64,000 nt of DNA from Myxococcus qinghaiensis (GTDB taxonomy: Bacteria > Myxococcota > Myxococcia > Myxococcales > Myxococcaceae): positions 310,001 through 374,000 of the forward strand of contig NZ_JAKCFA010000007.1 in NCBI RefSeq assembly GCF_024198215.1. The letters run 5' to 3'. The notes beneath the pieces were generated by a model that made no database searches, was not told the DNA's origin, and was given only the letters and a program-made list of their open reading frames with translations. Of the stretch, positions 29,721 through 37,489 are shown piece after piece; within the stretch, counting starts at the first letter, position 1, and each line of letters opens with the position of its first letter. The position numbers and the translations under genes were made by a program.

Positions 29721-29897
29721 CTAGGGGGCCTGATCAGCCTCACCCTTGCTGTTGGCCCGGGTGATGCCCGTCTGCGAGTTGCACGTGCAGTTACAGTCGG
29801 TGATACCACCCAGGACTTCGTCAAGGAGCTCGGTCTCCTTGATCTCACGCAGCGTCTCCTTGTCCAGCGACAGCTTCAGGGTCAGCGTCTTCTCCAT
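29721..29897 (-). CDS. lanA: Class I lanthipeptide precursor peptide
   Basis: The 58-residue peptide is preceded by a perfect AGGAGG 7 bases before its ATG. The leader (residues 1-31) starts MEKTLTLKLSLDKETLREI, matching the LxLxKxTIxxL pattern of pinensin-like class I leaders, and ends in LLDEVLGG, a double-glycine site for the C39 exporter. The 27-residue core has Cys at 35, 37 and 39 (TDCNCTCNSQ) and Thr/Ser at 33, 38, 41, 43, 46 and 50, ending in an uncharged to acidic tail (EADQAP). Three Cys and six Ser/Thr allow at most three lanthionine rings. It is on the same strand as lanB, lanC and the transporter genes. Confidence 0.9.
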   Translation of the reverse strand: MEKTLTLKLSLDKETLREIKETELLDEVLGGITDCNCTCNSQTGITRANSKGEADQAP

Positions 29898-30042
29898 GAT
29901 CTACCTCCTCTGATTGTGGGCAGGGATCTGCCCGGGCACGACAGCGGATGCGCCCGGCCCTCAAGCAAGACTCCTCGCCAGATACGTGCGCGAGAGCGCC
30001 AAGAAGCACACTTGAGGAAAGGGCATGCAAACTGCCGGAATA

Positions 30043-31389
30043 CTAGAAAGCGTTGGGGCTCGACTTGAGTGAAAAAAGAAAGCTTTGATCCCAGTCGGGC
30101 GCGACGTCCGAGGCCGCGGCCAAGAGAGTCAGTGCGATGCCGGTGGCGCCAAAATGCAGGTTGGCGGAGGGCCGGTCCGGGTTCATCTCGAAGCAAAAGC
30201 CACCCGGGCCCACACCCGGCGTCCGCAAGGCAAGGGTGTGCTGAAGCCAGCGAATCGCAACCTCCTGGAACAGGGGCTGCCCTGTCGCGTGGTACAGCCT
30301 CATGAAGATCAACGCCGTACCCGATGTTCCACAACACAAGTTCGCATTGATTCCCGGACGCCGGTCCAACCCTTCACGTGCCACGCGCAGCGCCCAACCC
30401 GAGGTCCGCTCTTGCCATTCCACGTCCCCCCACAACCGGGCTGCCCACCACAAAACCGAGACGATTCCCGGGTTCCCCACACACCAACTGAAGCGATCAT
30501 CCTCCACCGGAGTCGCCCCCTTCAGGAAGTGTGGGAAATAGGGATGCCCTTGCTGCTCCCGCGCCTGTAGGGTGAACCAGCGAAACCCGCCCCGAAGGAG
30601 CCTGTCTGCCCTTTCACGCTCGACGTCGTTGGCATGCGCCGCGGCAAGAATGGCCAGGGCCCCGGGAACGCCATGAGCCACACCCAACGAGTAGAGTCCC
30701 TGAGGAAATTCGGCCCCTTCTTCATAGATGGACCAATAGCCCCGAGGCATCGGCCAGGTACCCCCCTCCGGGGAGACCTGCGCTGTCTCATCCAGCACCT
30801 CGACGACGCGGGCCAGGAGGCGCCTCCCCGCGGGAACATGGAATCGCTGGAGGGCGTAAAGCCCGATACCGGCCAGCCCATCCCGGATATCACAGGGATG
30901 AGGCCACGGGCGCACTTGGAGCGCGGACATTAGTCGAGCATCAATGGTGGAGCAGAGCTCCTCGACATCAAGACCCGGATTGCGCGCCGCAAGGTATGCG
31001 GCGACCCACCCCAGTCCGGCAAAACCCCAGTGCAAACCTAGCGGCGCCCGTTTGTCATATGCGAAGCGGGCCGTAGCGAGCTGGAGGCTGCGCGCAATCT
31101 CTTGCGCAACATCCTGTGCAGCGAAGTTCGCGGCGGTGGAAAAGAAAAGAGCATAGCCTGCATGCCCATCCGCGAGCCGGCCAGGCTCGCCGCCTCTTTT
31201 CATTGCAGCGACATCTCTGGCGGTCGCCTCGACCACCTCTAACGCTTCAGCTTGATGCGCACCACTCAGGATGGGATGCCAGCCCTTCCTTTTCTCATGG
31301 CGCCCTGCATCATGATTCGAACACATGGAACCCGAGCGACCGGGCGAGTCCTCCACCACAGGCATGGAATCAAGGGATTGGGCGGCCAT
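30043..31389 (-). CDS. lanC: Lanthionine synthetase C-like cyclase with Cys3 zinc site
   Basis: The protein has up to 448 residues (start uncertain; the first ~60 residues are unconserved in style). It has the LanC alpha-toroid repeats with GxxG motifs (DGLAGIGLYAL, WGFAGLGWVA, NPGIVSVLWW). The catalytic histidine is H239 (GVAHGVPGAL). Zinc ligands are C303 (SWCVGNPG) and C352-C353 (LCCGTSG); in NisC the last position is histidine (C330-H331). It should activate precursor cysteines as zinc thiolates and add them to dehydro residues. It is the first gene of the minus-strand cluster, 145 bases before the precursor gene. Confidence 0.88.
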   Translation of the reverse strand: MAAQSLDSMPVVEDSPGRSGSMCSNHDAGRHEKRKGWHPILSGAHQAEALEVVEATARDVAAMKRGGEPGRLADGHAGYALFFSTAANFAAQDVAQEIARSLQLATARFAYDKRAPLGLHWGFAGLGWVAAYLAARNPGLDVEELCSTIDARLMSALQVRPWPHPCDIRDGLAGIGLYALQRFHVPAGRRLLARVVEVLDETAQVSPEGGTWPMPRGYWSIYEEGAEFPQGLYSLGVAHGVPGALAILAAAHANDVERERADRLLRGGFRWFTLQAREQQGHPYFPHFLKGATPVEDDRFSWCVGNPGIVSVLWWAARLWGDVEWQERTSGWALRVAREGLDRRPGINANLCCGTSGTALIFMRLYHATGQPLFQEVAIRWLQHTLALRTPGVGPGGFCFEMNPDRPSANLHFGATGIALTLLAAASDVAPDWDQSFLFSLKSSPNAF

Positions 31390-31712
31390 CGGGAAAACAC
31401 CCTACCCCATCACAGATTTGACATACAAGACACCCTTGATTTTTTTCCGCCCTCCTCCCAGCAATCACCACACAGTCCAGGGTCAAACCTAAGCCCAACC
31501 AGGTCAACAGGAACACCTTAGTCCAAGACGACCCATGCGGAATCCACGTATAGACATCCAATGCCTGCCCGTATTACCGCAGCCCTCTCCAGCACAAACA
31601 AAGCATCACGGCATTTCGGCCTCTCCAGACAAGCTAATCATTGACTTGGAACAAGAAAGGCGGGCCCCAGAACCCCGGAGCCCGCCTCGCAATCAACACC
31701 TGACCACCGTGC
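31390..31712. other. 323-base intergenic region upstream of lanC
   Basis: This stretch between the lan cluster and the dockerin-like gene is clearly less GC-rich than its neighbours and holds a run of T residues (around 31440). Both genes are on the minus strand, so it should contain the lan promoter and the end of the previous transcript's downstream region. I see no convincing -35/-10 pair, terminator hairpin or coding frame; a TTG-initiated 63-codon frame exists but looks non-coding. Confidence 0.5.
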
Positions 31713-32555
31713 TCAGCAGCCGCGACCGTGGGCCAGCATGAACACGTCGTGGTCCGCGCGGTTCACCACGCCATTGCCGTCGATGTCCGCCGTCGCATTG
31801 CCCGCGTTCCAGGCGTTCAGGAACGCCGCGCGGTCCGTGGAGTCCACCACGCCATTCGCATTGAAGTCGGAGGCGCAGAACAGCCGCAGGTTCACCGCCC
31901 ACGAGCCAGACACCGTGCCATGCCCCTGTCGGGCATCCACCAGGGCGGAGACGTCACCCTGGAAGGTGTACGGCCCCGCCGGCATCCAGCCCGTCTGCGA
32001 CAGCGACTCCGTTTCCCCTCCGCTGATATCAATCGACAGCACCGACGTCCCGCTCTCCATGTTCGCGATGTAGAGCAGGCTCGAGACACCGCCGAAGGGC
32101 TGCCCCGAGGTGGACGCCGTCGACGTCGCCGTCGCACGGGCGGTCACCACATAGCGCGCGCGGCGGTTCAGCTCGAACGTCAGGTACATGTCCGCGTTGC
32201 CCGTGCCCTGCCCACGAGCGGAGGAGTCGTTCGACAGGCCCTCGGCGCTGGCGGAGACCGACGCTTCAATCTGCCGGTCGGTGATGCGCGAGGACTGGGT
32301 GCCACTGCCCTTCGCATCCACGCGGCTCGGAGAGCCTTCGTACTGGGTGTTCGCATCCAGCGCGATGTGCTCGTTGAAGGGCGCGAAGGCCGTCGTGTTG
32401 CGCGAATCCGAGTCCACCACGTGCGTCACCGCATCCACCGCGGAGATGCTCGCGGACACCGAACGACTGCCCTCAATCGGGGTGATTCGCTGAGCTTCGG
32501 CCGACGTGGCGAACATCAAAGGGACGGCTCCAGCCCACAGCAGGGAGAGACGCAT
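31713..32555 (-). CDS. Secreted protein with dockerin-like calcium repeats
   Basis: The 280-residue protein has a signal peptide (residues 1-21, cleavage after AEA), a Ser/Thr/Asn-rich beta domain (about 25-215), and a C-terminal pair of EF-hand-like loops (DFNANGVVDSTD and DIDGNGVVNRAD, residues about 227-275) with the spacing of type I dockerins, ending in Cys. Dockerins bind cohesins or, outside cellulosomes, anchor surface or secreted enzymes. No cohesin gene is nearby. The ATG at 32555 fits the signal peptide. It ends before the low-GC region that precedes the lan cluster; no link to that cluster is evident. Confidence 0.75.
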   Translation of the reverse strand: MRLSLLWAGAVPLMFATSAEAQRITPIEGSRSVSASISAVDAVTHVVDSDSRNTTAFAPFNEHIALDANTQYEGSPSRVDAKGSGTQSSRITDRQIEASVSASAEGLSNDSSARGQGTGNADMYLTFELNRRARYVVTARATATSTASTSGQPFGGVSSLLYIANMESGTSVLSIDISGGETESLSQTGWMPAGPYTFQGDVSALVDARQGHGTVSGSWAVNLRLFCASDFNANGVVDSTDRAAFLNAWNAGNATADIDGNGVVNRADHDVFMLAHGRGC

Positions 32556-32723
32556 CGGGACCTCCGGGGGGTGTGACGAGAAGGCCCACGACGTTAGGGC
32601 GCCCGCTCGACAACCGTCGCAACGAGCGGGTCGCTCCCTCCCGGAAGCTCCAGCTCAATCTCAACCCCCTGAAACTCCTGACACTTCTCCACCCGGCCCG
32701 CGCCCCATGCTCCGCCACGCGCG

Positions 32724-32753
32724 TTGACACACTGCGTTTTCGCGTGCTACCTA
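32724..32753 (+). promoter_or_regulatory. Sigma-70-type promoter of aibR operon
   Basis: A perfect TTGACA (32724-32729) is followed after 18 bases by TACCTA (32748-32753), a weak -10. The -10 overlaps the left arm of the inverted repeat at 32749-32766, so a repressor bound there would block polymerase. The aibR GTG lies about 57 bases downstream. Confidence 0.55.
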
Positions 32754-32766
32754 CCGGTCGGTAGGT
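32749..32766. promoter_or_regulatory. AibR operator candidate, perfect inverted repeat
   Basis: ACCTACCG and CGGTAGGT are perfect 8-base arms around GT, the size expected of a TetR-family operator. It overlaps the -10 of the only good promoter before aibR, implying autorepression of the whole aib-mvaS operon. In Myxococcus xanthus AibR is reported to bind upstream of its operon and respond to isovaleryl-CoA. Confidence 0.75.
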
Positions 32767-32809
32767 CGGGGTTTTTGAAAAACTTACAGTCCATCAAGAC
32801 GAGGGACAT

Positions 32810-33505
32810 GTGACGACGAGCGGACGGAAGCCGGATGAGGGCGAGCGCTACAAGGCCATCCTGGAGACGGCGGCGCGGCTCATCTGCGAGCGCGGCTACG
32901 AAGGCACCTCGATGCAGGAGATCGCCGCCGCGTGCCGGATGACGAAGGCGGGGCTCTACCACCACATCCAGAACAAGGAGCAGCTGCTCTTCGCCATCAT
33001 GAACTACGGGATGGACCTGTTCGAGGAGCAGGTGCTCTCGCGAGTTCAGGACATCGCGGACCCGGTGGACCGGCTGCGCGCGTGCATGCGCCACAACATC
33101 CTGCTGGTGACGCGCGGGTGGAGCAAGGAGGTCATCATCATCCTCCACGAGCACGCCACGCTCACCGGTGAGGCGCGCGCGTTCATCGACAACCGCAAGA
33201 AGCGCTACGTCGACTTCCTGGAAGAGGCCTTCTCGCAGGCCGCGCAGCAGGGGCGCATCCGTCCGGTGGACCCGACCATCGGCGCGTTCTCGTTCCTGGG
33301 CATGGTGCTGTGGGTCTACAAGTGGTTCAAGCCCGACGGGCGGCTGACGGACGAGCAGATCGCCGACGGCATGGTGGACCTCCTCTTCCCGCCCATCGTC
33401 GCCGCCGCCGTTGACGGCCAGCCCGGCGTCTCCTCGCTGCGAGTGGTGCCCCGGGCCGCCTCCGGTTCCGGCACCAGCTCCGGCTCCGGAACGGAGGAGC
33501 CGTGA
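32810..33505 (+). CDS. aibR: TetR-family repressor AibR, isovaleryl-CoA sensor
   Basis: The 231-residue protein has an N-terminal TetR helix-turn-helix (residues about 12-58, TSMQEIAAACRMTKAGLYHH) and an all-helical ligand domain, ending in a Ser/Gly-rich tail. GTG 32810 follows GAGGG at 5 bases; the ATG two bases earlier runs straight into a stop. Its place at the head of aibA-aibB-aibC-mvaS identifies it as AibR, which in M. xanthus represses the alternative isovaleryl-CoA pathway and releases DNA according to isovaleryl-CoA levels. Its stop overlaps the aibA start (GTGA). A matching operator lies 43 bases upstream. Confidence 0.88.
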   Translation: MTTSGRKPDEGERYKAILETAARLICERGYEGTSMQEIAAACRMTKAGLYHHIQNKEQLLFAIMNYGMDLFEEQVLSRVQDIADPVDRLRACMRHNILLVTRGWSKEVIIILHEHATLTGEARAFIDNRKKRYVDFLEEAFSQAAQQGRIRPVDPTIGAFSFLGMVLWVYKWFKPDGRLTDEQIADGMVDLLFPPIVAAAVDGQPGVSSLRVVPRAASGSGTSSGSGTEEP

Positions 33506-34299
33506 AGACCGCGCGTTGGTGCTCCCTGGAGGAGGCCGTCGCGTCGATTCCCGACGGCGCCTCGCTGGCCACGGGCGGCTTCATGCTCGGCCGGGCGCCC
33601 ATGGCGCTGGTGATGGAGCTGATTGCCCAGGAGCGTCGGGGGCTGCGCCTCATCTCCCTGCCCAACCCGCTGCCCGCGGAGCTCCTCGTCGCGGGAGGCT
33701 GTCTGGCGCACCTGGACATCGCCTTCGGCGCGCTGAGCCTGGAGGGCCGCGTGCGCCCCATGCCCTGCATCAAGCGGGCGATTGAGCAGAACACCCTCTC
33801 CTGGCGCGAGCATGACGGCTATCGCGTCGTCCAGCGGCTGCGCGCGGCCTCCATGGGCCTGCCCTTCATCCCCGCGCCGGACGCGGATGTGTCGGGCCTC
33901 GCGAGCGCGGAGCCGCCGCGCACCGTGGTGGACCCCTTCACCGGGGAGAGCGTCCCGGTGGAGCCCGCGTACTTCCCCGATGTCGCGCTGATCCACGCAC
34001 GAGCGGCGGATGAGCGCGGCAACCTCTTCATCGAGGACCCCACCACGGACCTGCTCGTCGCGGGCGCCGCGCGGCGGGTGATTGCCACGGTGGAGGAGCG
34101 CGTGAAGCGGCTGCCTCGCGCGACGATTCCCGGCTTCCAGGTGGACCGCATCGTCCTCGCACCGGGCGGCGCGCTGCCCACCGGCTGCACCGGCCTGTAT
34201 CCCCACGACGACGACATGCTGTCGCGCTACCTGGCGCTGGCGGAGACGGGCCGTGAGGCGGAGTTCCTCGCCTCGGTGAAGACGCGGAGGGCGGCATGA
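33502..34299 (+). CDS. aibA: 3-Methylglutaconyl-CoA decarboxylase subunit A
   Basis: The 265-residue protein is a family I CoA-transferase alpha-like subunit (glutaconate CoA-transferase A-like; start with GASLATGGFMLGRAPMAL). With AibB it forms a decarboxylase that turns 3-methylglutaconyl-CoA into 3,3-dimethylacrylyl-CoA, the step before reduction to isovaleryl-CoA. GTG 33502 overlaps the aibR stop, and its own stop overlaps aibB (ATGA), fitting equal synthesis of the two subunits. Read alone it could be taken for a glutaconate CoA-transferase; the operon order decides the assignment. Confidence 0.88.
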   Translation: MKTARWCSLEEAVASIPDGASLATGGFMLGRAPMALVMELIAQERRGLRLISLPNPLPAELLVAGGCLAHLDIAFGALSLEGRVRPMPCIKRAIEQNTLSWREHDGYRVVQRLRAASMGLPFIPAPDADVSGLASAEPPRTVVDPFTGESVPVEPAYFPDVALIHARAADERGNLFIEDPTTDLLVAGAARRVIATVEERVKRLPRATIPGFQVDRIVLAPGGALPTGCTGLYPHDDDMLSRYLALAETGREAEFLASVKTRRAA

Positions 34300-35036
34300 G
34301 CGCCACACTCGACGCCACTCCCGCGGAGACCGTGGTCTCCCTGCTCGCGCTCCAGATTGAAGACGGCGCCGTGGTGGCCACGGGCGTCGCCTCGCCGCTG
34401 GCCATCCTCGCCATCGCGGTGGCCAGGGCCACGCATGCGCCGGACCTGACGTACCTGGCCTGCGTGGGCTCGCTGGACCCGGACATCTCCACGCTGCTGC
34501 CCTCCTCCGAGGACCTGGGCTACCTGGAGGGTCGCTCGGCGGAGATCACCATCCCCGACTTGTTCGACCATGCGCGGCGCGGTCGGGTGGACACCGTCTT
34601 CTTCGGCGCGGCCGAGGTGGATGCCCTTGGCCGCACCAACATGACGGCCAGCGGGAGCCTGGAGCGCCCTCGCACGAAGTTCCCGGGCGTCGCGGGCGCG
34701 GCGACGCTACGGCAGTGGGTGCATCGCCCCGTGCTGCTGGTGCCTCGCCAGTCGCGCCGCAACCTGGTGCCGGAAGTCCAGGTGGCGACGACGCAGGACC
34801 CGCGCCGCACGGTGCGCCTCATCTCGGACCTGGGTGTCTTCGAGCTGGGCGCCTCCGGTGCGCGGTTGATGGCGCGCCACCCGTGGGCCACGGCGGAGGA
34901 TATCGCCGAGCGCACGGGCTTCGAGTTCACCGTGAACGAGGCCCTGCCCGTCACGTCGCTGCCGGATGCCCGCACCCTTACAGCCATCCGCGCGTTGGAT
35001 CCTCGCGGCTACCGCGAACAACTCGTCGGCCGCTGA
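34296..35036 (+). CDS. aibB: 3-Methylglutaconyl-CoA decarboxylase subunit B
   Basis: The 246-residue CoA-transferase beta-like subunit lacks the catalytic glutamate motif expected in true CoA-transferases and has C56 (TYLACVGSLDPDI). As I recall, the crystal structure of M. xanthus AibAB pointed to a cysteine at this position in AibB as the active-site residue of this unusual decarboxylase. It is co-translated with aibA (4-base overlap) and followed by aibC after 45 bases. Together AibA and AibB feed dimethylacrylyl-CoA to AibC. Confidence 0.88.
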   Translation: MSATLDATPAETVVSLLALQIEDGAVVATGVASPLAILAIAVARATHAPDLTYLACVGSLDPDISTLLPSSEDLGYLEGRSAEITIPDLFDHARRGRVDTVFFGAAEVDALGRTNMTASGSLERPRTKFPGVAGAATLRQWVHRPVLLVPRQSRRNLVPEVQVATTQDPRRTVRLISDLGVFELGASGARLMARHPWATAEDIAERTGFEFTVNEALPVTSLPDARTLTAIRALDPRGYREQLVGR

Positions 35037-35081
35037 CCCTCGACATCACTCGTGTCTGGAATTGCTCTCGGAGGTATGGAG

Positions 35082-36119
35082 ATGAAGGCTGTTGTTCTGC
35101 GCAGTTTCGGTGAAGCCGGGAATTTGAAGATGGAGAACGTCCCGGTGCCCGCTCCGGGGCGCGGCGAGGTGCTGCTCAAGGTGCACGCTTGTGGCGTCTG
35201 TTATCACGACGTCATCAACCGCCGAGGCAACCTGCCTCGCACCAGCGTCCCCGCGATTCTCGGCCATGAGGCCGCTGGCGAAGTCGTGGCGGTGGGGCCG
35301 GACACGCCAGGGTGGAAGACAGGCGACCGGGCGGCGACGCTGCAAAGGCTGTCATGTGGCGAGTGCGGGCTGTGTCGCAGCGGGCGAAACAGCTTGTGCA
35401 AGACGGACAACCGCTTCTTCGGCGAGGAGCTGCCCGGCGGTTACTCGCAGTTCATGGTGGCGCCCGTCGCGGGCCTGGGCCGGGTGCCCGCCTCGCTGCC
35501 CTGGGCCGAGGCCGCCACGGTCTGCTGCACCACGGGCACCGCGGTCCACACGCTGCGCACGCGGGGCAAGCTGCGGGCGGGTGAAACCGTGCTCATCACC
35601 GGCGCGAGCGGAGGCGTGGGCATGTCCGCCGTGCAGCTCGCCAGGCTGGACGGCGCGCGCGTCATCGCCGTGACGTCCGGCGAAGCCAAGGTGAAGCCGC
35701 TGCGGGATGCGGGCGCGGATGAGGTCATCCTCTCGAAAGGATTGGATTTCGCGGCGGAGGTGCGCAAGCGAACCAGCGGTGCGGGCGTGGACCTGGTGGT
35801 TGAGATTGTGGGCAGCGCCACGTTTGACCAGTCATTGAAATGCATCGCCCCCGGCGGCCGGCTCGTCGTGGTGGGAAACCTCGAGTCGGGCCTCGTGCAA
35901 ATCAATCCCGGGCTTATCATTGTCAAAGAGCTGGAGATCATCGGCGCGTACGCCACGAACCAAGCGGAGCTGGATGAGGCGCTCCGGCTGACGGCCACCG
36001 GTGGCGTGAGACAATTCGTCACGGACGCGGTGCCGCTCGCGGAAGCGGCCCGGGCCCATTTCCGGCTGGAAAACCGAGAAGTGGCGGGCCGGCTGGTGCT
36101 GGTGCCGCCCGAAGCCTGA
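35082..36119 (+). CDS. aibC: 3,3-Dimethylacrylyl-CoA reductase (zinc-type MDR)
   Basis: The 345-residue medium-chain dehydrogenase/reductase has a catalytic-zinc style N-terminus (CGVCYHDV, residues 37-44; LGHEAAGEV), a structural-zinc Cys cluster (CGECGLC...C), and a Rossmann segment TGASGGVGMSAVQL. ATG 35082 is chosen because CGGAGG lies 7 bases upstream; the in-frame ATG at 35076 is too close to it. In M. xanthus AibC reduces 3,3-dimethylacrylyl-CoA to isovaleryl-CoA with NAD(P)H, the last step of the leucine-independent route to iso-branched fatty acids. Confidence 0.88.
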   Translation: MKAVVLRSFGEAGNLKMENVPVPAPGRGEVLLKVHACGVCYHDVINRRGNLPRTSVPAILGHEAAGEVVAVGPDTPGWKTGDRAATLQRLSCGECGLCRSGRNSLCKTDNRFFGEELPGGYSQFMVAPVAGLGRVPASLPWAEAATVCCTTGTAVHTLRTRGKLRAGETVLITGASGGVGMSAVQLARLDGARVIAVTSGEAKVKPLRDAGADEVILSKGLDFAAEVRKRTSGAGVDLVVEIVGSATFDQSLKCIAPGGRLVVVGNLESGLVQINPGLIIVKELEIIGAYATNQAELDEALRLTATGGVRQFVTDAVPLAEAARAHFRLENREVAGRLVLVPPEA

Positions 36120-36175
36120 GCCGCCGTCGAGACAACAACCGAGGTTTGAGGCACGAATTGGAAGCGAGGAGCCCC

Positions 36176-37438
36176 ATGAAGAAACGGGTTGGAATCGAAG
36201 CGCTGGCAGTGGCCGTGCCGTCCCGATACGTGGACATCGAGGACCTGGCGCGCGCGCGAGGGGTGGACCCGGCGAAGTTCACCGCCGGCCTGGGCGCCAG
36301 GGAGATGGCCGTCACGGACCCGGGCGAAGACACGGTGTCCCTGGCCGCCACGGCGGCGGCGCGGCTCATCCAGCAGCAGGGCGTGGACACGTCCCGCATC
36401 GGCATGCTGGTGGTGGGCACGGAGACGGGCATCGACCACTCGAAGCCGGTGGCCTCGCACGTCCAGGGCCTGCTGAAGCTGCCCCGCACCATGCGCACGT
36501 ATGACACGCAGCACGCCTGCTACGGCGGCACCGCGGGATTGATGGCCGCGACGGAGTGGATTGCCTCCGGTGCGGGCGCGGGCAAGGTGGCCATCGTCGT
36601 GTGCTCGGACATCGCCCGCTACGGCCTGAACACGGCGGGCGAGCCGACCCAGGGCGGCGGCGCGGTGGCGCTGCTCGTCTCCGAGCAGCCGGACCTGCTC
36701 GCGCTGGACGTGGGCCTCAACGGCACGTGCACCATGGACGTCTACGACTTCTGGCGGCCCATCGGCCGACGGGAGGCGCTGGTGGACGGGCACTACTCCA
36801 TCAACTGCTACCTGGAGGCCCTGTCGGGTGCGTACCGGGGCTGGCGCGAGAAGGCGCTGGAGCACGGGCTGGTGCGCTGGTCGGGCGCCCTGCCCGGCGA
36901 GCAGCTCGCGCGAATCGCCTACCACGTGCCCTTCTGCAAGATGGCTCGCAAGGCGCACACCCAGCTTCGCCTCTGTGACTTGGAGGACGCGGTGGGGCCC
37001 GGGCCGGGCACGCCGGAGGCTCGCGAGGAGGTGGCGAAGTCGGCGGCCAGCTACGACGCGCAGGTGGCGTCGTCGCTGGGGCTCAACGCGCGCATCGGCA
37101 ACGTGTACACGGCGTCGCTGTACCTGGCGCTGGCGGGGCTGCTGCATCGCGAGGGCGCGCAGCTCGCGTCCCAGCGCATCGGCCTGCTGTCCTACGGCAG
37201 CGGCTGCATGGCGGAGTTCTTCTCCGGTGTCGTCGGGGAGAAGGCGGCGGAGCGGATGGCGCGCGCGGACCTGGACGGCGTACTGGCCCGGCGCGAGCGC
37301 GTCTCCATCGAGGAGTACGAGCGGCTGATGAAGCTGCCCTCGGAGGCTCCCGAGGCCAAGGCCCCGGCGCCCGGCGCGTTCCGCCTCGCGGAGATTCGCG
37401 ACCACAAGCGCCTGTATGTCGAGGGCGGCGCGGTCTGA
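36176..37438 (+). CDS. mvaS: Hydroxymethylglutaryl-CoA synthase
   Basis: The 420-residue thiolase-fold enzyme has catalytic C115 (TQHACYGGTAG), the general base glutamate in GTETGID (E83), and a histidine in IAYHVPFCKMARKAH. It condenses acetyl-CoA with acetoacetyl-CoA to HMG-CoA, which is then dehydrated elsewhere (a LiuC-type hydratase) to feed AibAB. ATG 36176 follows GAGGAG at 5 bases. Its position as the fifth gene of the aib operon matches M. xanthus; a terminator-like stem-loop follows. The same enzyme also serves the mevalonate isoprenoid pathway. Confidence 0.92.
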   Translation: MKKRVGIEALAVAVPSRYVDIEDLARARGVDPAKFTAGLGAREMAVTDPGEDTVSLAATAAARLIQQQGVDTSRIGMLVVGTETGIDHSKPVASHVQGLLKLPRTMRTYDTQHACYGGTAGLMAATEWIASGAGAGKVAIVVCSDIARYGLNTAGEPTQGGGAVALLVSEQPDLLALDVGLNGTCTMDVYDFWRPIGRREALVDGHYSINCYLEALSGAYRGWREKALEHGLVRWSGALPGEQLARIAYHVPFCKMARKAHTQLRLCDLEDAVGPGPGTPEAREEVAKSAASYDAQVASSLGLNARIGNVYTASLYLALAGLLHREGAQLASQRIGLLSYGSGCMAEFFSGVVGEKAAERMARADLDGVLARRERVSIEEYERLMKLPSEAPEAKAPAPGAFRLAEIRDHKRLYVEGGAV

Positions 37439-37456
37439 CGGAAGCACCGTGACGGT

Positions 37457-37483
37457 CGCCCCGGGCACACAGCTGCCGGGGCG
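37457..37483. terminator. Stem-loop ending the aib-mvaS operon
   Basis: CGCCCCGG and CCGGGGCG form a perfect 8-bp stem with an 11-base loop, 18 bases after the mvaS stop and 7 bases before the stop of the convergent amidohydrolase. It can serve both directions. There is no T-run. Confidence 0.6.
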
Positions 37484-37489
37484 GCCTGC

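Noticed and set aside
29845-30030. A 61-codon minus-strand frame overlapping the lanA start
   Set aside because: It is out of frame with the real precursor, which has a perfect ribosome site and leader motifs.
29898-30042. CTGGC...TTGCT in the lanC-lanA gap as a sigma-54 promoter
   Set aside because: GG and GC are 13 bases apart instead of 12. The element is probably chance.
31370-31561. A 63-codon minus-strand frame from TTG just before lanC, with a hydrophobic stretch and four cysteines (GCLVCQICDG)
   Set aside because: It lies in low-GC intergenic DNA, has a TTG start with no ribosome site, and runs into the lanC start. The Cys-rich tail is attractive as a second precursor, but there is no leader motif or double glycine.
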